In this document: positions 1-20,560 of the stretch, one piece after another
Layout: the number at the start of each line of letters is the position of its first letter
How positions within the stretch are numbered: the stretch's first letter is position 1
Origin: Cliona cf. orientalis
Taxonomy: Eukaryota > Porifera > Demospongiae > Clionaida > Clionaidae
NCBI GenBank assembly: GCA_963930775.1
Contig: OZ005696.1
Location: 4,030,001-4,094,000, forward strand
Length of the DNA: 64,000 nucleotides
Reading direction: 5' to 3'
The notes under the pieces: generated by a model
The model's input: only the letters and a program-made list of their open reading frames with translations
The model's database searches: none
Told to the model about the DNA's origin: nothing
Program-made: the position numbers and the translations under genes

Positions 1-25
1 CACCACCACTGTTTTAATGCTGCAG

Positions 26-10428
<10,403 letters not shown>

Positions 10429-11197
10429 TTTGTTGTGTTCTTATTGTTTGGAGTGTAGTGTCTTCTTAAGGTAGTGTTTGTTTCACTTTCTGGCTCAGTT
10501 TATGCGAGAATTTCTGATTGATCTTTGCACTGTATTTATATATTCTATAGTAGCATCTTGTGAAGTAGAATAGTTATTATCAACAGTTACTGCATGACTT
10601 GGGTCAGGATTTACAGTTACATTTACATGTAATATTAAGGTTTACAAGTATGGTTTAGTGTTAAGGATCAGGGTATAGGATTAAACATTAGGTGTTAAGG
10701 GTCAGGATTAAATTTTAGGATTAAAGATCTGGGGCTAGGTGTTGGAGTGCATAAGCAGAATGATAATAATACTACTGCTCCATACTCATCTATAAGGACC
10801 AGTTACTCCTCCCAGAAATTACACCCCTATAAATCAGCAATAATATTAAATATTGCGCCAACATCTCTAGTCTATAGCTGCACTCCTGGACCCCTCTCCA
10901 GCTGTGACTTCAGCCATTTCATCAACAACTTTGATATGCTGGGTGGAATAGCTTGACTAACTAATACTGAAAATCTGGAGACCGATATTATGAGGCGTGT
11001 ACAAAATTGTGTGCACCATAGTACTTGATCTTGGCCCACATGGGCGCTTATACAAGGGATCATTAAATTTTGTATAGAAGTTGCATGCATGAATGCGGCA
11101 CATGGGCGCTTGTCCCTACGCATGCGTAGAATTGCACGTTTTGAGCACGGGTTTGGTAGGATGTGGAAAGCTGTCACTTGCAAGGTTCCAATAACAG
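10429..11197. other. Intergenic region between ARHGAP39 and DUOXA
   Basis: Contains the ARHGAP39 3' UTR and the DUOXA upstream region. From about 10620 to 10745 there is degenerate GTTAAGG/TTAGGATTA sequence that resembles decayed telomere-type repeats. From about 11030 to 11115 two facing CACATGGGCGCTT motifs form an imperfect inverted pair. No other gene is visible. Confidence 0.6.
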
Positions 11198-11206
11198 TAT
11201 AAAAAG
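11198..11206 (+). promoter_or_regulatory. Probable TATA box of DUOXA
   Basis: TATAAAAAG lies 50 bp before the DUOXA start codon at 11256. The usual 25-30 bp spacing would place transcription start near 11228-11232 and leave a 5' UTR of about 25 nt. Called from motif and position only. Confidence 0.55.
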
Positions 11207-11255
11207 TCCATTGCTGCAATCTATACCTTTCAGCCATCAAGAAGCATCCATCATC

Positions 11256-12834
11256 ATGGGAAATTCCTTTCGAAGACAGCCTCTGGGAACTCTATACCCA
11301 GACTCAAAAACACCAGTAACTGAAGATCTCCTGCAAGATGGTCTACTCTTTGCATTTGGAATTATTGCATTTTCTTTTATTGTGATCATTCCTGGAATTC
11401 GAGGCCTCGAGGTAAGCTCCATTCGAGTATTAGTATCAATTTGTAATTGCAGTATAATTAATTATTGTGCAACATTTTTGCAGAGAATTTGGGCAACACT
11501 TCGTGTATTCATAGCACTTTGGATTGGTGCAGTGCTACTTGTTTGCAACTTCACTTCCTGGTATGGAGATGAAATATGCACTCAGACACAGTACAGAGCT
11601 CACACTGACAGGAATGCGCCTCAGCTGATCCAGGCAGATGTTGGCCTTTCCATTGGACTCAGAGGCATTAACATTACACTGCTTGAGAGAGCTTGCCCAG
11701 GTAAGACAACTAAAAATACAACAACAATGACACGATTATTATTTTAATTTGCAGGAACGGATGAATCTGATTATGAGCAAGAGAGGCCATTCCCTGAAGA
11801 GACCATCAACTACAATGAGGAATTCCGGTGGGGAGACTCTTGGGCGCAAGGGAGACTGGATTTTGGCATCTTCGGTGGACAATTTAATCAAGAATATCGG
11901 CAAGCAAAATACCGTGGAATGCCATATCCCATTGCATGGATTGCAGAGCACTTTACTCTGGATGGTGAACAAATACTATGGTACAGAAAATTCCGAGTGG
12001 CTGGATGGTACACTCATATCTGGCTGTGGTGAGTACAATAAAAAAAATTGTGTGCACGTAGGAAATCAGTAAACCATCACTTCACCTCCATGTGTGCATG
12101 AGTGTGAATTACACAACCATGGCGGAAGTAATCTTCCTTGTGTTATTCATGGTTCCAAATATATTTATCTGCAGGGCTGGGTTTGCTACCTACTTGATCT
12201 CCATTCTTCTCTTTCTGTACGTGATTCGGTGGGGGGCATACTACTTGCTCATCACGGGACTTCTCATGATTCTGGCCGCTGCATCATACGGGCTGATTAT
12301 CATCAATGATCCACCACTGCAGATCTACTTCCAAGATGGTGTATTGACACCACAGTTCAAGGCTCCATTCTATCTGGTTTTGCTCACTGGTCTGGGAGCT
12401 AGCATTCTTGCTGTAGCCATTGTAATTGCTGACTACATGTGGCCAAGAAAAGTGGCTCAAATCTTCCACCACAGTATCATTGAAGATGATGTCATATTTC
12501 AGGTAATCACAATATCTTCTGATATCCAAGTCCATTATTACTGGTATTATAATGTTTATAGGGCATTGTGGATGATGAAGATAACATTGAGGGAGAGTTT
12601 GGAATCGTAAGCAAGGGAAGTAAGATCAGCTTTGGACACGATGGAGGTCAAAAGCTGCGACGCAAAGGAACCCTCACTCATGTCCGAGACTCAGTGAGAA
12701 GCACAAGGAGTGGTGTACTGTCAAGAGGCAACTCAGCTGGAGCTATCACGGTCCCTGACGAGGTCAGAGGGAAAAAGAAGAGAGAGGAAGTTGTTCAACT
12801 GGAAGAAATCACAGTCATCAACTCAAATAAATAA
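11256..12834 (+). CDS. DUOXA: Dual oxidase maturation factor (DUOXA family)
   Basis: Five exons join in phase: 11256-11411, 11484-11700, 11755-12028, 12175-12502 and 12562-12834. They give 415 residues. The ATG at 11256 has A at -3 and G at +4 and follows a TATA box. Family hallmarks are IVIIPGIRG after the first membrane segment, the glycosylatable GINITL, the TINYNEEF motif and the RVAGWYTHIWLW segment. Five hydrophobic helices are visible, at about residues 30-50, 58-78, 215-240, 243-262 and 280-303. The large extracellular loop lies between helices 2 and 3. The basic/Ser-rich tail after the last helix is longer than in human DUOXA1. The family escorts DUOX NADPH oxidases out of the ER and supports hydrogen peroxide production at the cell surface. 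No DUOX gene is in the window. Confidence 0.93.
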
Positions 12835-13796
12835 CAGAATCATTGCAATACACAACTGCCAATTGGATACTGAACAATAATCAATTTCTGAAGCTGTCTC
12901 ATATCATTATAGTACACAAATAAGTAATTAGTTTTGCATCTTGATATTATCTTCATTAGCCATTAATGATAAATCATGCATGAAAGAAATCTTGCCTATG
13001 GATGCATACTCTTGATTATCACGTGCTAAAGTTACAAGATATGTCTTATTCACATTAAGACATAATCTAAATTCTAAATTTCACTTAGCAAGAAAATGTA
13101 ATTTTATCTTGGAATCCATGTAAGCATAATGTTAAAGGAGAACGGAGAGTCCCTAGTGGCCACACTACCTGTCTATAAGGATGGACCATGCACTTGACAG
13201 CCATAGGATAAATGCTTACAAGATCACTTCCTTTCCTTTTCAGTAAAAGTAAGCCACATCCTCCTCAGTAATATCCACGATGCCCTGTGACCCACAATAA
13301 ATTATCGGCAGGAAACCTCCAAGTGACATGACACTGTAGTTTACTGAGCACAAGATAGTCTCTGATCTTGCTTTACAGTAGCCCCAGAGTTCCAATATTA
13401 ATATTATTGTATACCTGTTTTTCTTGCTGTTTAATATTTTACACAGAGTGAAGGAGATTGAAATTACAGTATTGCACACCCTTGGCCTGTGCATAATTTT
13501 CCATCCAGGATTATCTTGTGTGCGTAATTGGCCCGATATCCTAATTAAATGGCTATCTTGTTCATGATCCACTGTAAATGTGTATAATATTCTACATATT
13601 ATAATAATATAGAAATAATATTGCCCATATCCATACCTTTCTCTTTTCTGAATACATTGCTGGGCACTATTGCATGTAGCTAAGTGGCCTGATACATTCT
13701 CTATTTTCTGTCTGTCCCATTTACATTTCATTATATTTACTCATGCAGTATGCAGTGGCTAGCCATAAACTAGCAAAGCAGCATCCCTATTCTACC
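12835..13796. other. Intergenic, no supported gene
   Basis: Follows the DUOXA stop. A 163-codon minus-strand open frame (13240-13731) has no recognised motif and an AT-driven composition, so I do not call it. No inverted-repeat element is evident here. Confidence 0.55.
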
Positions 13797-13893
13797 TCAT
13801 CCCAGACTCTTCTCCTGTAGTTCATCAGCTGCATCTTCATCACTAGGAGCTATTAATGAAGGCATAGGTTGGTGGAGGTATATATAATTCCCC
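13797..13893 (-). CDS. Possible last exon of an unidentified minus-strand gene
   Basis: On the minus strand, TGTTGGTGCAG gives an acceptor. The exon then reads GNYIYLHQPMPSLIAP and an acidic tail, SDEDAADELQEKSLG, before a stop. The tail looks like a genuine protein C-terminus, but no family is recognised. Candidate upstream pieces on the same strand are an open frame at 14465-14640 (acceptor CATTCCAG; GPDQPSWDVLALLASL...) and an ATG in good context at 15492. I could not join them with confident phases, so this is a weak call. Confidence 0.25.
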
Positions 13894-14102
13894 TGCACCA
13901 ACACATACACACATACATATACACACGCAGTAAGTACTTTTTTTATCACCTGTGCAGAATGCAGTAACCAAAGATTGTACACAAGTTCACTCTTGTGGGG
14001 GTAGGGGGGCTTATTCTAGGTCTAACTTTAATGTGACTGCAACCAAGTAGCTATTTCTCGTGAAAATGTAACATAATTAATTATTAAATTTATCAGGGCT
14101 AA

Positions 14103-14430
14103 ACCTACACAGCAAAAACAAGTGGATCACACTAATCTAATGTGGGTTGCCTCAGTTGCACTGGTACATGAATTCCTATCATAGTTCTTGTAATCCAGTT
14201 AATTATAGATACTATCCCAAACTTACCACTTTATGAGATAAGTTACTACAAGAATTTGATAACACTCATGGGACAAGTACCTGCAACTATGTCTGTTTGT
14301 TATTCACAAAATTAACTGGCTTTGATATAGTTGAGTAGTATTAGGAGAACTATGATGTGGAGGTATAGTGTGTGCAACTGAAGTAACCCACGTTAGTTTA
14401 ATATGATCCACTTGTTTTTACTGTGTACCT
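14103..14430. mobile_element. MITE with long inverted repeats (about 100-bp arms)
   Basis: The left end ACCTACACAGCAAAAACAAG pairs with the right end CTTGTTTTTACTGTGTACCT. Pairing continues inward through GTGGATCA, GTGGGTT and CAGTTGCA with scattered changes. The unpaired centre is short, so the whole 330 bp could fold back. It is non-coding, and I could not settle the target duplication. Confidence 0.8.
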
Positions 14431-16040
14431 AAGCAGTGCACTGCACATGCTGGGTGTGTGGTGATCATAAGAGACCTTTGAGCTGCGTGCATGTATATAC
14501 TCCAGTACATGCATCCAGCAAGAAAGTCTTCTGTGGATAATCCTTAGGAATTGTGGACTTCTCCCCACAGCACAAGGAAGCCAACAAAGCTAGCACATCC
14601 CAGGAAGGCTGATCAGGCCCTATAGGGACACACTGGAATGATATCATCTCTTTAATCTAGTTGGTTTTTGTTAATGTTAAGAATTGGTATTACCCCATAC
14701 GGTAAATCAAGTCATGCGGTTGAGTATCACTTTAATCAAAATATCAAAATCATGCAGATTTCAACCTTGGGATCATTGCATGAATTTTTGCATGAAATTT
14801 TCGTGTAAAAATTTTTTCATAGGAACGACCCCTTACCGCATTAGCGTTAATAGTGCATGCTAATTAATTTTTTGTAAGCCACCATCGACTACGAAAATAT
14901 TTTTATAACGAAAATTTCCAGATTTACGGTATACAGTCTATCACTGCGAGGAAATTCATTAAATGGTTCACTGTCGTACGTAATTTCACTGATCATTTCA
15001 GGATTGGATATTGTTTCTGTAATATCTCTGCTACAATGCTGCTGACACTCTTGTTATAATATTATTATAGCTAGCCTCCTCTGTTTCTCTCTGCCTGATT
15101 CCAGTCTGCTTATGAATAGGCAGAGCTTCCTATTTTTAAATAACTCATAAACAGCAGTGCAGGTAGCATGAGGTAGTCTATCACCCCTTTTCGCCCGAAA
15201 GTACAGCACTAGCATGCATTGGTGTCTGACCATGTGGTAAACCACTGGCGCATGCGCATGGGTAATAATTTACCGCGCGCATGCGTAAGGGGTAAAGTTA
15301 AAACTTTCGAGGGAAAAAACTTTCGTGGATCTGATGCTTCGGGTTCGCGCATGTGTTATACCCCGCCCACCCACCTTTCTTGCAAATCGAGAAAATTCGT
15401 TTCTCAGAATAGCAACACCAAAAATATTTATCGATACCAATCGGCTTCTTTCGCTGTTACAACATTAGTTTCAGCTTCAGATTTGGCCATAGTTCACACA
15501 CGCAAACACTTTTTTTAGCTACCACACTAGCAAATAATTGCGATCGATCGAGCGCCTTAGTTAGTGTTGCCGCTCAAGATGACGAGTGCTGGAGATTTGT
15601 CTGAAACTCGATCTTCTTGCATGACAGCGTTTTTCGTGGCCATCTTTTCTCCAGACTCCACATACTTTCCAGCCGGTCAAGGTTAGACTCGCCACGCGTA
15701 TTAAGCACATGCGCTTAATTGTGACGAGAAGAGAGCATGCGCTTAATAAAATTCGGTAGCTAGACACTATATCGGGAGAACGGGTGAGGAAGCTTAGAGC
15801 GCAGAAATAAGGGAAGTGAACCAGTTATGAAACGTACCAGTTATGAAACAAGGAGCTAATTAGATCTAGTTTCACCTAAAAGTCAGTTTATAACTCACTG
15901 TTTTATAACTGGAACTGTTTTCATAATTGGTTCATTTACCTTACGTGTCTGGGAACGTGCAAGATTGCTCCCTCCAAACCTCGACTTCGTTAGTTCACTA
16001 TGAATCTTCAGATTGATCCTGAGGCTCATGCGTCACCTGC
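14431..16040. other. Possible divergent gene starts amid repeats
   Basis: On the minus strand an ATG at 15492 (A at -3, G at +4) opens MAKSEAETNVVTAKEAD and reaches a GTATCG donor-like site near 15436. On the plus strand an ATG at 15579 opens MTSAGDLSETRSSC and stays open for about 34 codons. The two starts are 87 bp apart with ATCGATCG-rich sequence between them, as in a bidirectional promoter. A repeat end with CCACTGGCGCATGCGC lies at 15242-15300. Inverted CCAGTTATGAAAC motifs occur at 15815-15930. Neither gene can be followed further. Confidence 0.25.
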
Positions 16041-17160
16041 ATGCACTCACGTTTTGCCTATGACTTGTCCGACGTTCCTCTGACACTCAGTTTACGCTCA
16101 ATAGCGTTGCTCGTTTGGTCCGAGCAACGCAAACGCGGTCCAACTTTCGATATCTGGCGCCTGATAATCCGAGGCTGTTGGTATTTCTGGCGAAAACGCA
16201 ACATCGCTTCAAGCTCCGCGAGGCTACATCCTCGCGCAAGATCGCTATTTCTCCTTGACTTTCGCACTAGCGATCGCCTTGACGGAGCAACTCGTTTCGC
16301 TAGGATTGGAATGTTATGCGGTATGCGATTATGCGAATTTCATCGAAATCGCACAATTAAAAATCGCAAAATAATCATGCGCATTACATACATTGCGCAA
16401 TGGCGCCGAGTACACGTGGTCATAATATCGCACGCGAGCGCGATCAATCTGCTATAACGCGTTTGGCCGAACGGTACTAAGTTTGAGTATATATATATAT
16501 TATTTACGGAACTTGCTAGCTCTTTCCTCCACTAGAGCAGTCCACCCTCGCGCTCGAGGATAGAGTCTGGCTCATGGTATTATCGCACGAATACTTACGA
16601 CATTTACTGTATCGCTACTCTCTAACAACATATTTTTATTCCTCAACTATATTACTTGTGCTGTTCTGTTATCTGTCACCTGCTGGAGTGTTCAAATCTA
16701 TAATCTCGCATAACATACCAATCTGGTCAGTATAGCCCGAGTCGGCGAGTTTCAAATTTTTTGCGCTTGCGTGAACCTAAGACACAGATAATACGCGAGT
16801 AAATGAGTGTCCCACCATAGTACCAGCTGCAGCCTCGATTAGGTCATCCTGCCGAAACGCTGTTAATGTTCAACACTCCTAAGCGCATCTCGCATGCCAT
16901 TTTAGTACTCGCTGTCTACATATGTGACCCTTGACATTATCTGTACGCTTTCTTGCTAGCAGCCTTTTCGAGTTACTCACTAGAGCGCCATTTCGAGCTG
17001 GGCAGAATGCAGCAACACGAATGATCATGCGATCAATAGGCCCATAAACGAACCCGCGTGCGTTCTTGGATATAGCTAATCTTGTTTGGCGCATATTAGG
17101 CGCACTTCGCTATTAAGCGCATTCCTGTGGAGAGCGGATGCGCTTAATAGCGGGAATATA
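16041..17160. repeat. Diverged dispersed repeats
   Basis: 16300-16640 resembles 32750-33150: a shared ATTATGCGAATTT core, a CACAATTAAAAAT stretch and CACCCTCG..GAGGAT. 16870-17160 is an inverted, end-damaged relative of the MITE at 40458-40922, with AGGCGCA and GCGCTTAATAGCG. The open frame over 16041-16457 is explained by this repeat and is not called a gene. Confidence 0.6.
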
Positions 17161-18013
17161 CGTATGATCCTGCATGGGTGTGACTATAGACTGAGCATGC
17201 GCACAGGCAAGACCACCTATATGGCCACACGCACAATCATCTTCAAAGCCATGAAAGCAAGCATAAATGAGATCGTAATAGTCTGCCTGATGAGCACCTA
17301 CACTGTAGAGACCATCGTTCGTAGCACCGCAGTAAGGTGTTCATACGCTCCACGCTTCGAATTCTTTTCAGGCGTGTCAGCTTTGTCTAGCGATTTCAGA
17401 CCTCCAAATTTCACCGATTTTTCCGCGGATTATTTTTAAGTGAAATATCAATGTTCGAGTATCAGAAGAGAGCTCTCCACGAGCTCTATCTAACGGCGCT
17501 TGTAACGCGTCCGTACGTAAAACCGTTACGTAGCCACGCCCACCTAAACTTTCCCCATAGAAACTTAATACAAACAAAAACGAAGCTAGCGGCGGTTCCG
17601 CTGAACCAATTTGCACAGTTAAGGCATCAATAGATAGCTCATTCAGTGAGCTACCTAGCGCAATTTTTTCTGTGAATGTACTCCTAGCCAGAGCCGAGAT
17701 ATTTTAGATTTACTGGAGGCTCTTGGAGGTCTGATATCGCTACCTTGATATGACGCGTGATGTAACTTTCGCAAAATTCGCGAAAGTTTTCCAAGGAAAA
17801 AAATCAGTCGTGCCGTTGTCGTTAGCGGCATATTTCGAGGTCCAGGCACCTGAGCGACTAGTAAGGGTACCGCGAAAATTTTCAACCGTAGAAGATACCG
17901 GTGACCTAAAACCCTCACAATAGCACGCGAAAAATTAGTCTCGTGCTGGTGATGCAATACATCCAGCGCTGCAGAGGGAGTGGTCTGGTTCACGAGACTA
18001 GCGAAAATTTAGA

Positions 18014-18224
18014 TACCGTATAGCGGGAAATTTTCGAAGGAGAAAACTTTCGCGGATCGGTAGGAAAGGAGCATTTCGCGGAGAAAACTTTCGCGGAACG
18101 TTAAAACTGGTCGCATAATGGGTGTGGCATACCTAGAATTTCGTGGAGAAAACTTTCGCGGATGGCTGAAAAATCGCGAAATTCGTGAAAGTTTTCTCCC
18201 TCGAAAATTTCCCGCTATACGGTA
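18014..18224. mobile_element. TACCGTATAGCGGG MITE, 211 bp
   Basis: It starts TACCGTATAGCGGGAAATTT and ends with the complementary inverted end GGGAAATTT..TATACGGTA. The terminal arms agree over about 40 bp with roughly one change. Three copies of GGAGAAAACTTTCGCGGA lie inside the left arm and centre. Related TTTCGCGA motifs occur at 17765-17800. A further inverted pair (GGAGTGGTCTG..GAGACTAGC and GCTAGTCTCG..CCACTCC) brackets it at about 17976-18003 and 18368-18392. Confidence 0.8.
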
Positions 18225-18358
18225 TGCCACTTGACCCGTAAGCACAATTAATCAGTCGCATTTGGCGAAAAACGAGGGACGTTGTCTACCGGGATTTTCA
18301 GGTCGTGCACTTAGTGCGCATGTCCACCTTTCAATGATACAAATTCCATTCCAGCAAC

Positions 18359-18608
18359 TCAGTGTGAGCTAGTCTCGTTCACACCACTCCTGTACAAGTC
18401 GCTGGGAATATAACGGAGCTGGAATGTCGGTGACAGTAAATAGCTGTATTCCTCCGGATAGTTCAATGGCTCTGGTCCACAAGTTACTGTGCCTCGTAGA
18501 GGTGTGACCATAACTCCCATCATAGTCATTTGGTGTGCTGGATTGCTAATAGGTAGTCCAACAAAGCAAGACAACTCACAAGCGGCTGTCACTGGACTCG
18601 CCGGATTC
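18359..18608 (-). other. Open frame of unknown nature behind a strong acceptor
   Basis: A long pyrimidine tract ending in TTTGTTTTCTTAG precedes an 85-codon open frame on the minus strand (PVTAACELSCFVGLP ... NYPEEYSYLLSP). The frame has a stop at the very start of the exon if the main acceptor is used; it needs the neighbouring AG instead. Part of the sequence belongs to an inverted repeat, so a transposon fragment is equally possible. No family is recognised. Confidence 0.2.
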
Positions 18609-18949
18609 AAGCTCACCCCTCAACTAAGAAAACAAAGAAAGAGGAAAAGGATTTAGCTGTGAAGAAATGTATAATTGCAGATTTGAATGTTGCTCATAAG
18701 GAGAAATACACTCGTGTGCAATCATCAAGTTTTTGTATAATGTCATAATTAATTTTGCTGGCATTTTTTGACTTGAACTCTAGACCAATATTAAACATGA
18801 GTTAGCCTCATACCCAGTTTCCTTGATTACCCTAGTAAATCGGGAGGTGATGTTTCACTGCATCTTTTGGAGGAAATGTAAAACCATAATGGCATTGGTC
18901 CCAGAAATTTGGCTCAGTCAATTTGCTTAGAAAAGGTCTAGCAAAACGT

Positions 18950-19338
18950 AAATTCCATTCCAGTCTGCGAATAGCTACCAGCCATCGTGTGCCACTAGCA
19001 TTATTGACGACCTTTACCAGTCTATAATATTCAATGTTATGCGCATGAGCAGAAGGCACAAGGCCTGCATGCATGCATGCATGCATAATGCATTGAGTGG
19101 GCACTGTCGATAGGCGTGGTTACGAAGGCTAACAAAAAGGCACTACTTATGGCGCTCGTGGACCATATCCCTTGATTCGAAACACACTGAAGCCCATTTT
19201 TCGCCAAATGCTACTGATTCATTGTGCTTACTAGTCGCTCAGGTGCCTAGATCTCGAGATATGGCGATTTTTCTGCTAACGACACCGACGACACAACCGA
19301 TTACTTTACCCCTTGCGCATGCGCGCGGGGTAATTATT
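18950..19338. repeat. Dispersed repeat ending in CCCTTGCGCATGCGC
   Basis: A long copy of the family also found at about 697-1022 (+), 53272-53645 (reverse) and in part at 26897-26970 (reverse). Shared landmarks are GACCTTTACCAGTC, GGGCACTGTCGATAGGCGTG, AACAAAAAGGC and ATCTCGAGATATG. All complete copies finish with a GC palindrome near TTGCGCATGCGCRCGGGGTAA. Non-coding. Confidence 0.75.
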
Positions 19339-19477
19339 ACACACTGTTTGAATTTACAAGATATAACGTAAAATGTGTCCAATGCAATCTTGGGTATCAA
19401 CCATACCAAAAATGCATGCTATCATTGCCCTGGGTGCAGAGCATACTTGAAACAACTTGTGATTTTGTTTCATAAGT

Positions 19478-19599
19478 AATAGTTATTAACCAACTCCCGA
19501 GGTTTGTATGCAGTATAGAAGCACAAATCCCGAGGGCAAAGCCCGAGGGTTGAGTGCTTCTATACTGCATACAAAGCGAGGAATTGGTCAATAACTATT
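19478..19599. repeat. Long palindrome with nested CCGAGGGC..GCCCGAGGG core
   Basis: The arms 19478-19524 and 19554-19599 pair almost throughout (TTTGTATGCAGTATAGAAGC and its complement). The loop itself holds CCCGAGGGC-AAA-GCCCGAGGG. The layout is the same as at 51318-51420, although the arm sequences differ. It lies just beyond the C-terminal end of the decayed transposase at 19790-20110. Confidence 0.85.
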
Positions 19600-19789
19600 T
19601 TCTAGCCCATTGTTTCCATGGATACAATAAACATGTTTTTAGCCCCCAAGAACTGTATGAATGTTTGCCCTGGCCCTCAGGAGCTGTATAATAGTAAACA
19701 TATGGACATGAGCCCTACAAGGAGGGACTGTATCACATATACAGTACCTTGTATACCTTAGTAACCACATAGCAACGGGCTAGAATACA

Positions 19790-20110
19790 TTTTATTTGGC
19801 TGAATACCCCTTCAGCTAGGTTCAGGTCAGGAGAATAGGGAGGGAGACAGAGAAGCTTAGCTTGGGTCTCAATTAAATCATATTATACTTCCTGCACATG
19901 GTGGATGCTCGCATTGTCCATGATGACAACGGACCTTGGGTTGATGTTGTTGAAAGGCAGGAGAACAGGAAGAAGATAGCTTCTTATGAAAATCCTTGAC
20001 TGTCTACAGTTCCTTCTGTAATGTAGACGTCATGGATGCCCTCCATGGACATGATTGGGATTGCAGAATAGTGAACACCTCAAACAAGTAGTTGATGATC
20101 GAGTGGTGCA
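19790..20110 (-). pseudogene. Decayed Tc1-type DD34E transposase (C-terminal catalytic part)
   Basis: Read on the minus strand, the piece shows SAIPIMSMEGIHDVYITEGT, then after a frameshift PFNNINPRSVVIMDNASIHH. An in-frame stop follows, then LIETQAKLLCLPPYSPDLN and EGVFSQIK. The second Asp (IMDN) and the Glu (LAEG) are 34 residues apart, as in Tc1-like DDE enzymes. The N-terminal DNA-binding part is absent. One frameshift and at least one stop make it inactive. The BEL/Pao element sits less than 100 bp upstream of the preserved coding part. Confidence 0.8.
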
Positions 20111-20197
20111 ACTACATGGAACCACCTCACTGAGCAGCAAGTTACTGCGAGCAGCTTACAGGCTTTTAAAAGGCTACTGCACTAAGTTAACTATATA

Positions 20198-20410
20198 TGT
20201 TTAGGCTCATTTGTTATTTGTGCATTCTCTTATGGACTTACCTATATTTGCGTATGTATGTTTGGTTGTGGTCGTCACTCGCACTTACTCATGTAAAATT
20301 TGATTGTACGTTAATTTAGAAAAAAAAAGTTTGAGTTTATGCAGTGTGTGTAGTGTGTACGTGTGGAGAGTTTAGTTAGTATCTATTCTAATCCGAGAAA
20401 GGGCTCAACA
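20198..20410 (+). repeat. 5' LTR of the BEL/Pao element
   Basis: Starts TGTTTAGGCTC and ends GGGCTCAACA, with TG...CA termini. It matches the 3' LTR base for base by eye. An A-run (GAAAAAAAAAG) and the GTGTGTAGTGTGTACGTG stretch are inside. The TSD copy ATATA precedes it. Confidence 0.96.
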
Positions 20411-20415
20411 TATAA

Positions 20416-20432
20416 TGGTCCTTCGAGCCGGA
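20416..20432 (+). promoter_or_regulatory. Primer-binding site complementary to tRNA-Tyr
   Basis: TGGTCCTTCGAGCCGGA begins 5 nt after the 5' LTR. Its complement TCCGGCTCGAAGGACCA is the 3' end of animal tRNA-Tyr including CCA, as I recall that tRNA. All 17 bases agree and the next base does not. It would prime minus-strand DNA synthesis. Confidence 0.85.
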
Positions 20433-20560
20433 TAGTGTCAAAAACAGTGGTATTTGACGGTTCTTTCTCGGAAACTCTGCCATTTCGTTCGTTTGCTCGC
20501 AACCACCGGAACACGTGTTCGTCACTGACCTCACCGCTCATCTCTCTCCGCCTACTCATC

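Noticed and set aside
11163-11255. Upstream extension of the DUOXA frame
   Set aside because: It would start before the TATA box without an in-frame ATG. The ATG at 11256 fits both promoter spacing and family length.
13240-13731. 163-codon minus-strand open frame after DUOXA
   Set aside because: Low-complexity, Ile/Tyr-rich translation typical of AT-rich DNA. No motif and no clear splice partners.
16041-16457. 138-codon plus-strand open frame
   Set aside because: It overlaps a dispersed repeat also seen near 32750-33150, where the frame is not kept.
20363-20560. Extension of the BEL frame upstream into the LTR
   Set aside because: There is no ATG before 20561, and the extension would cross the LTR and primer site. 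The first ATG has a strong context.
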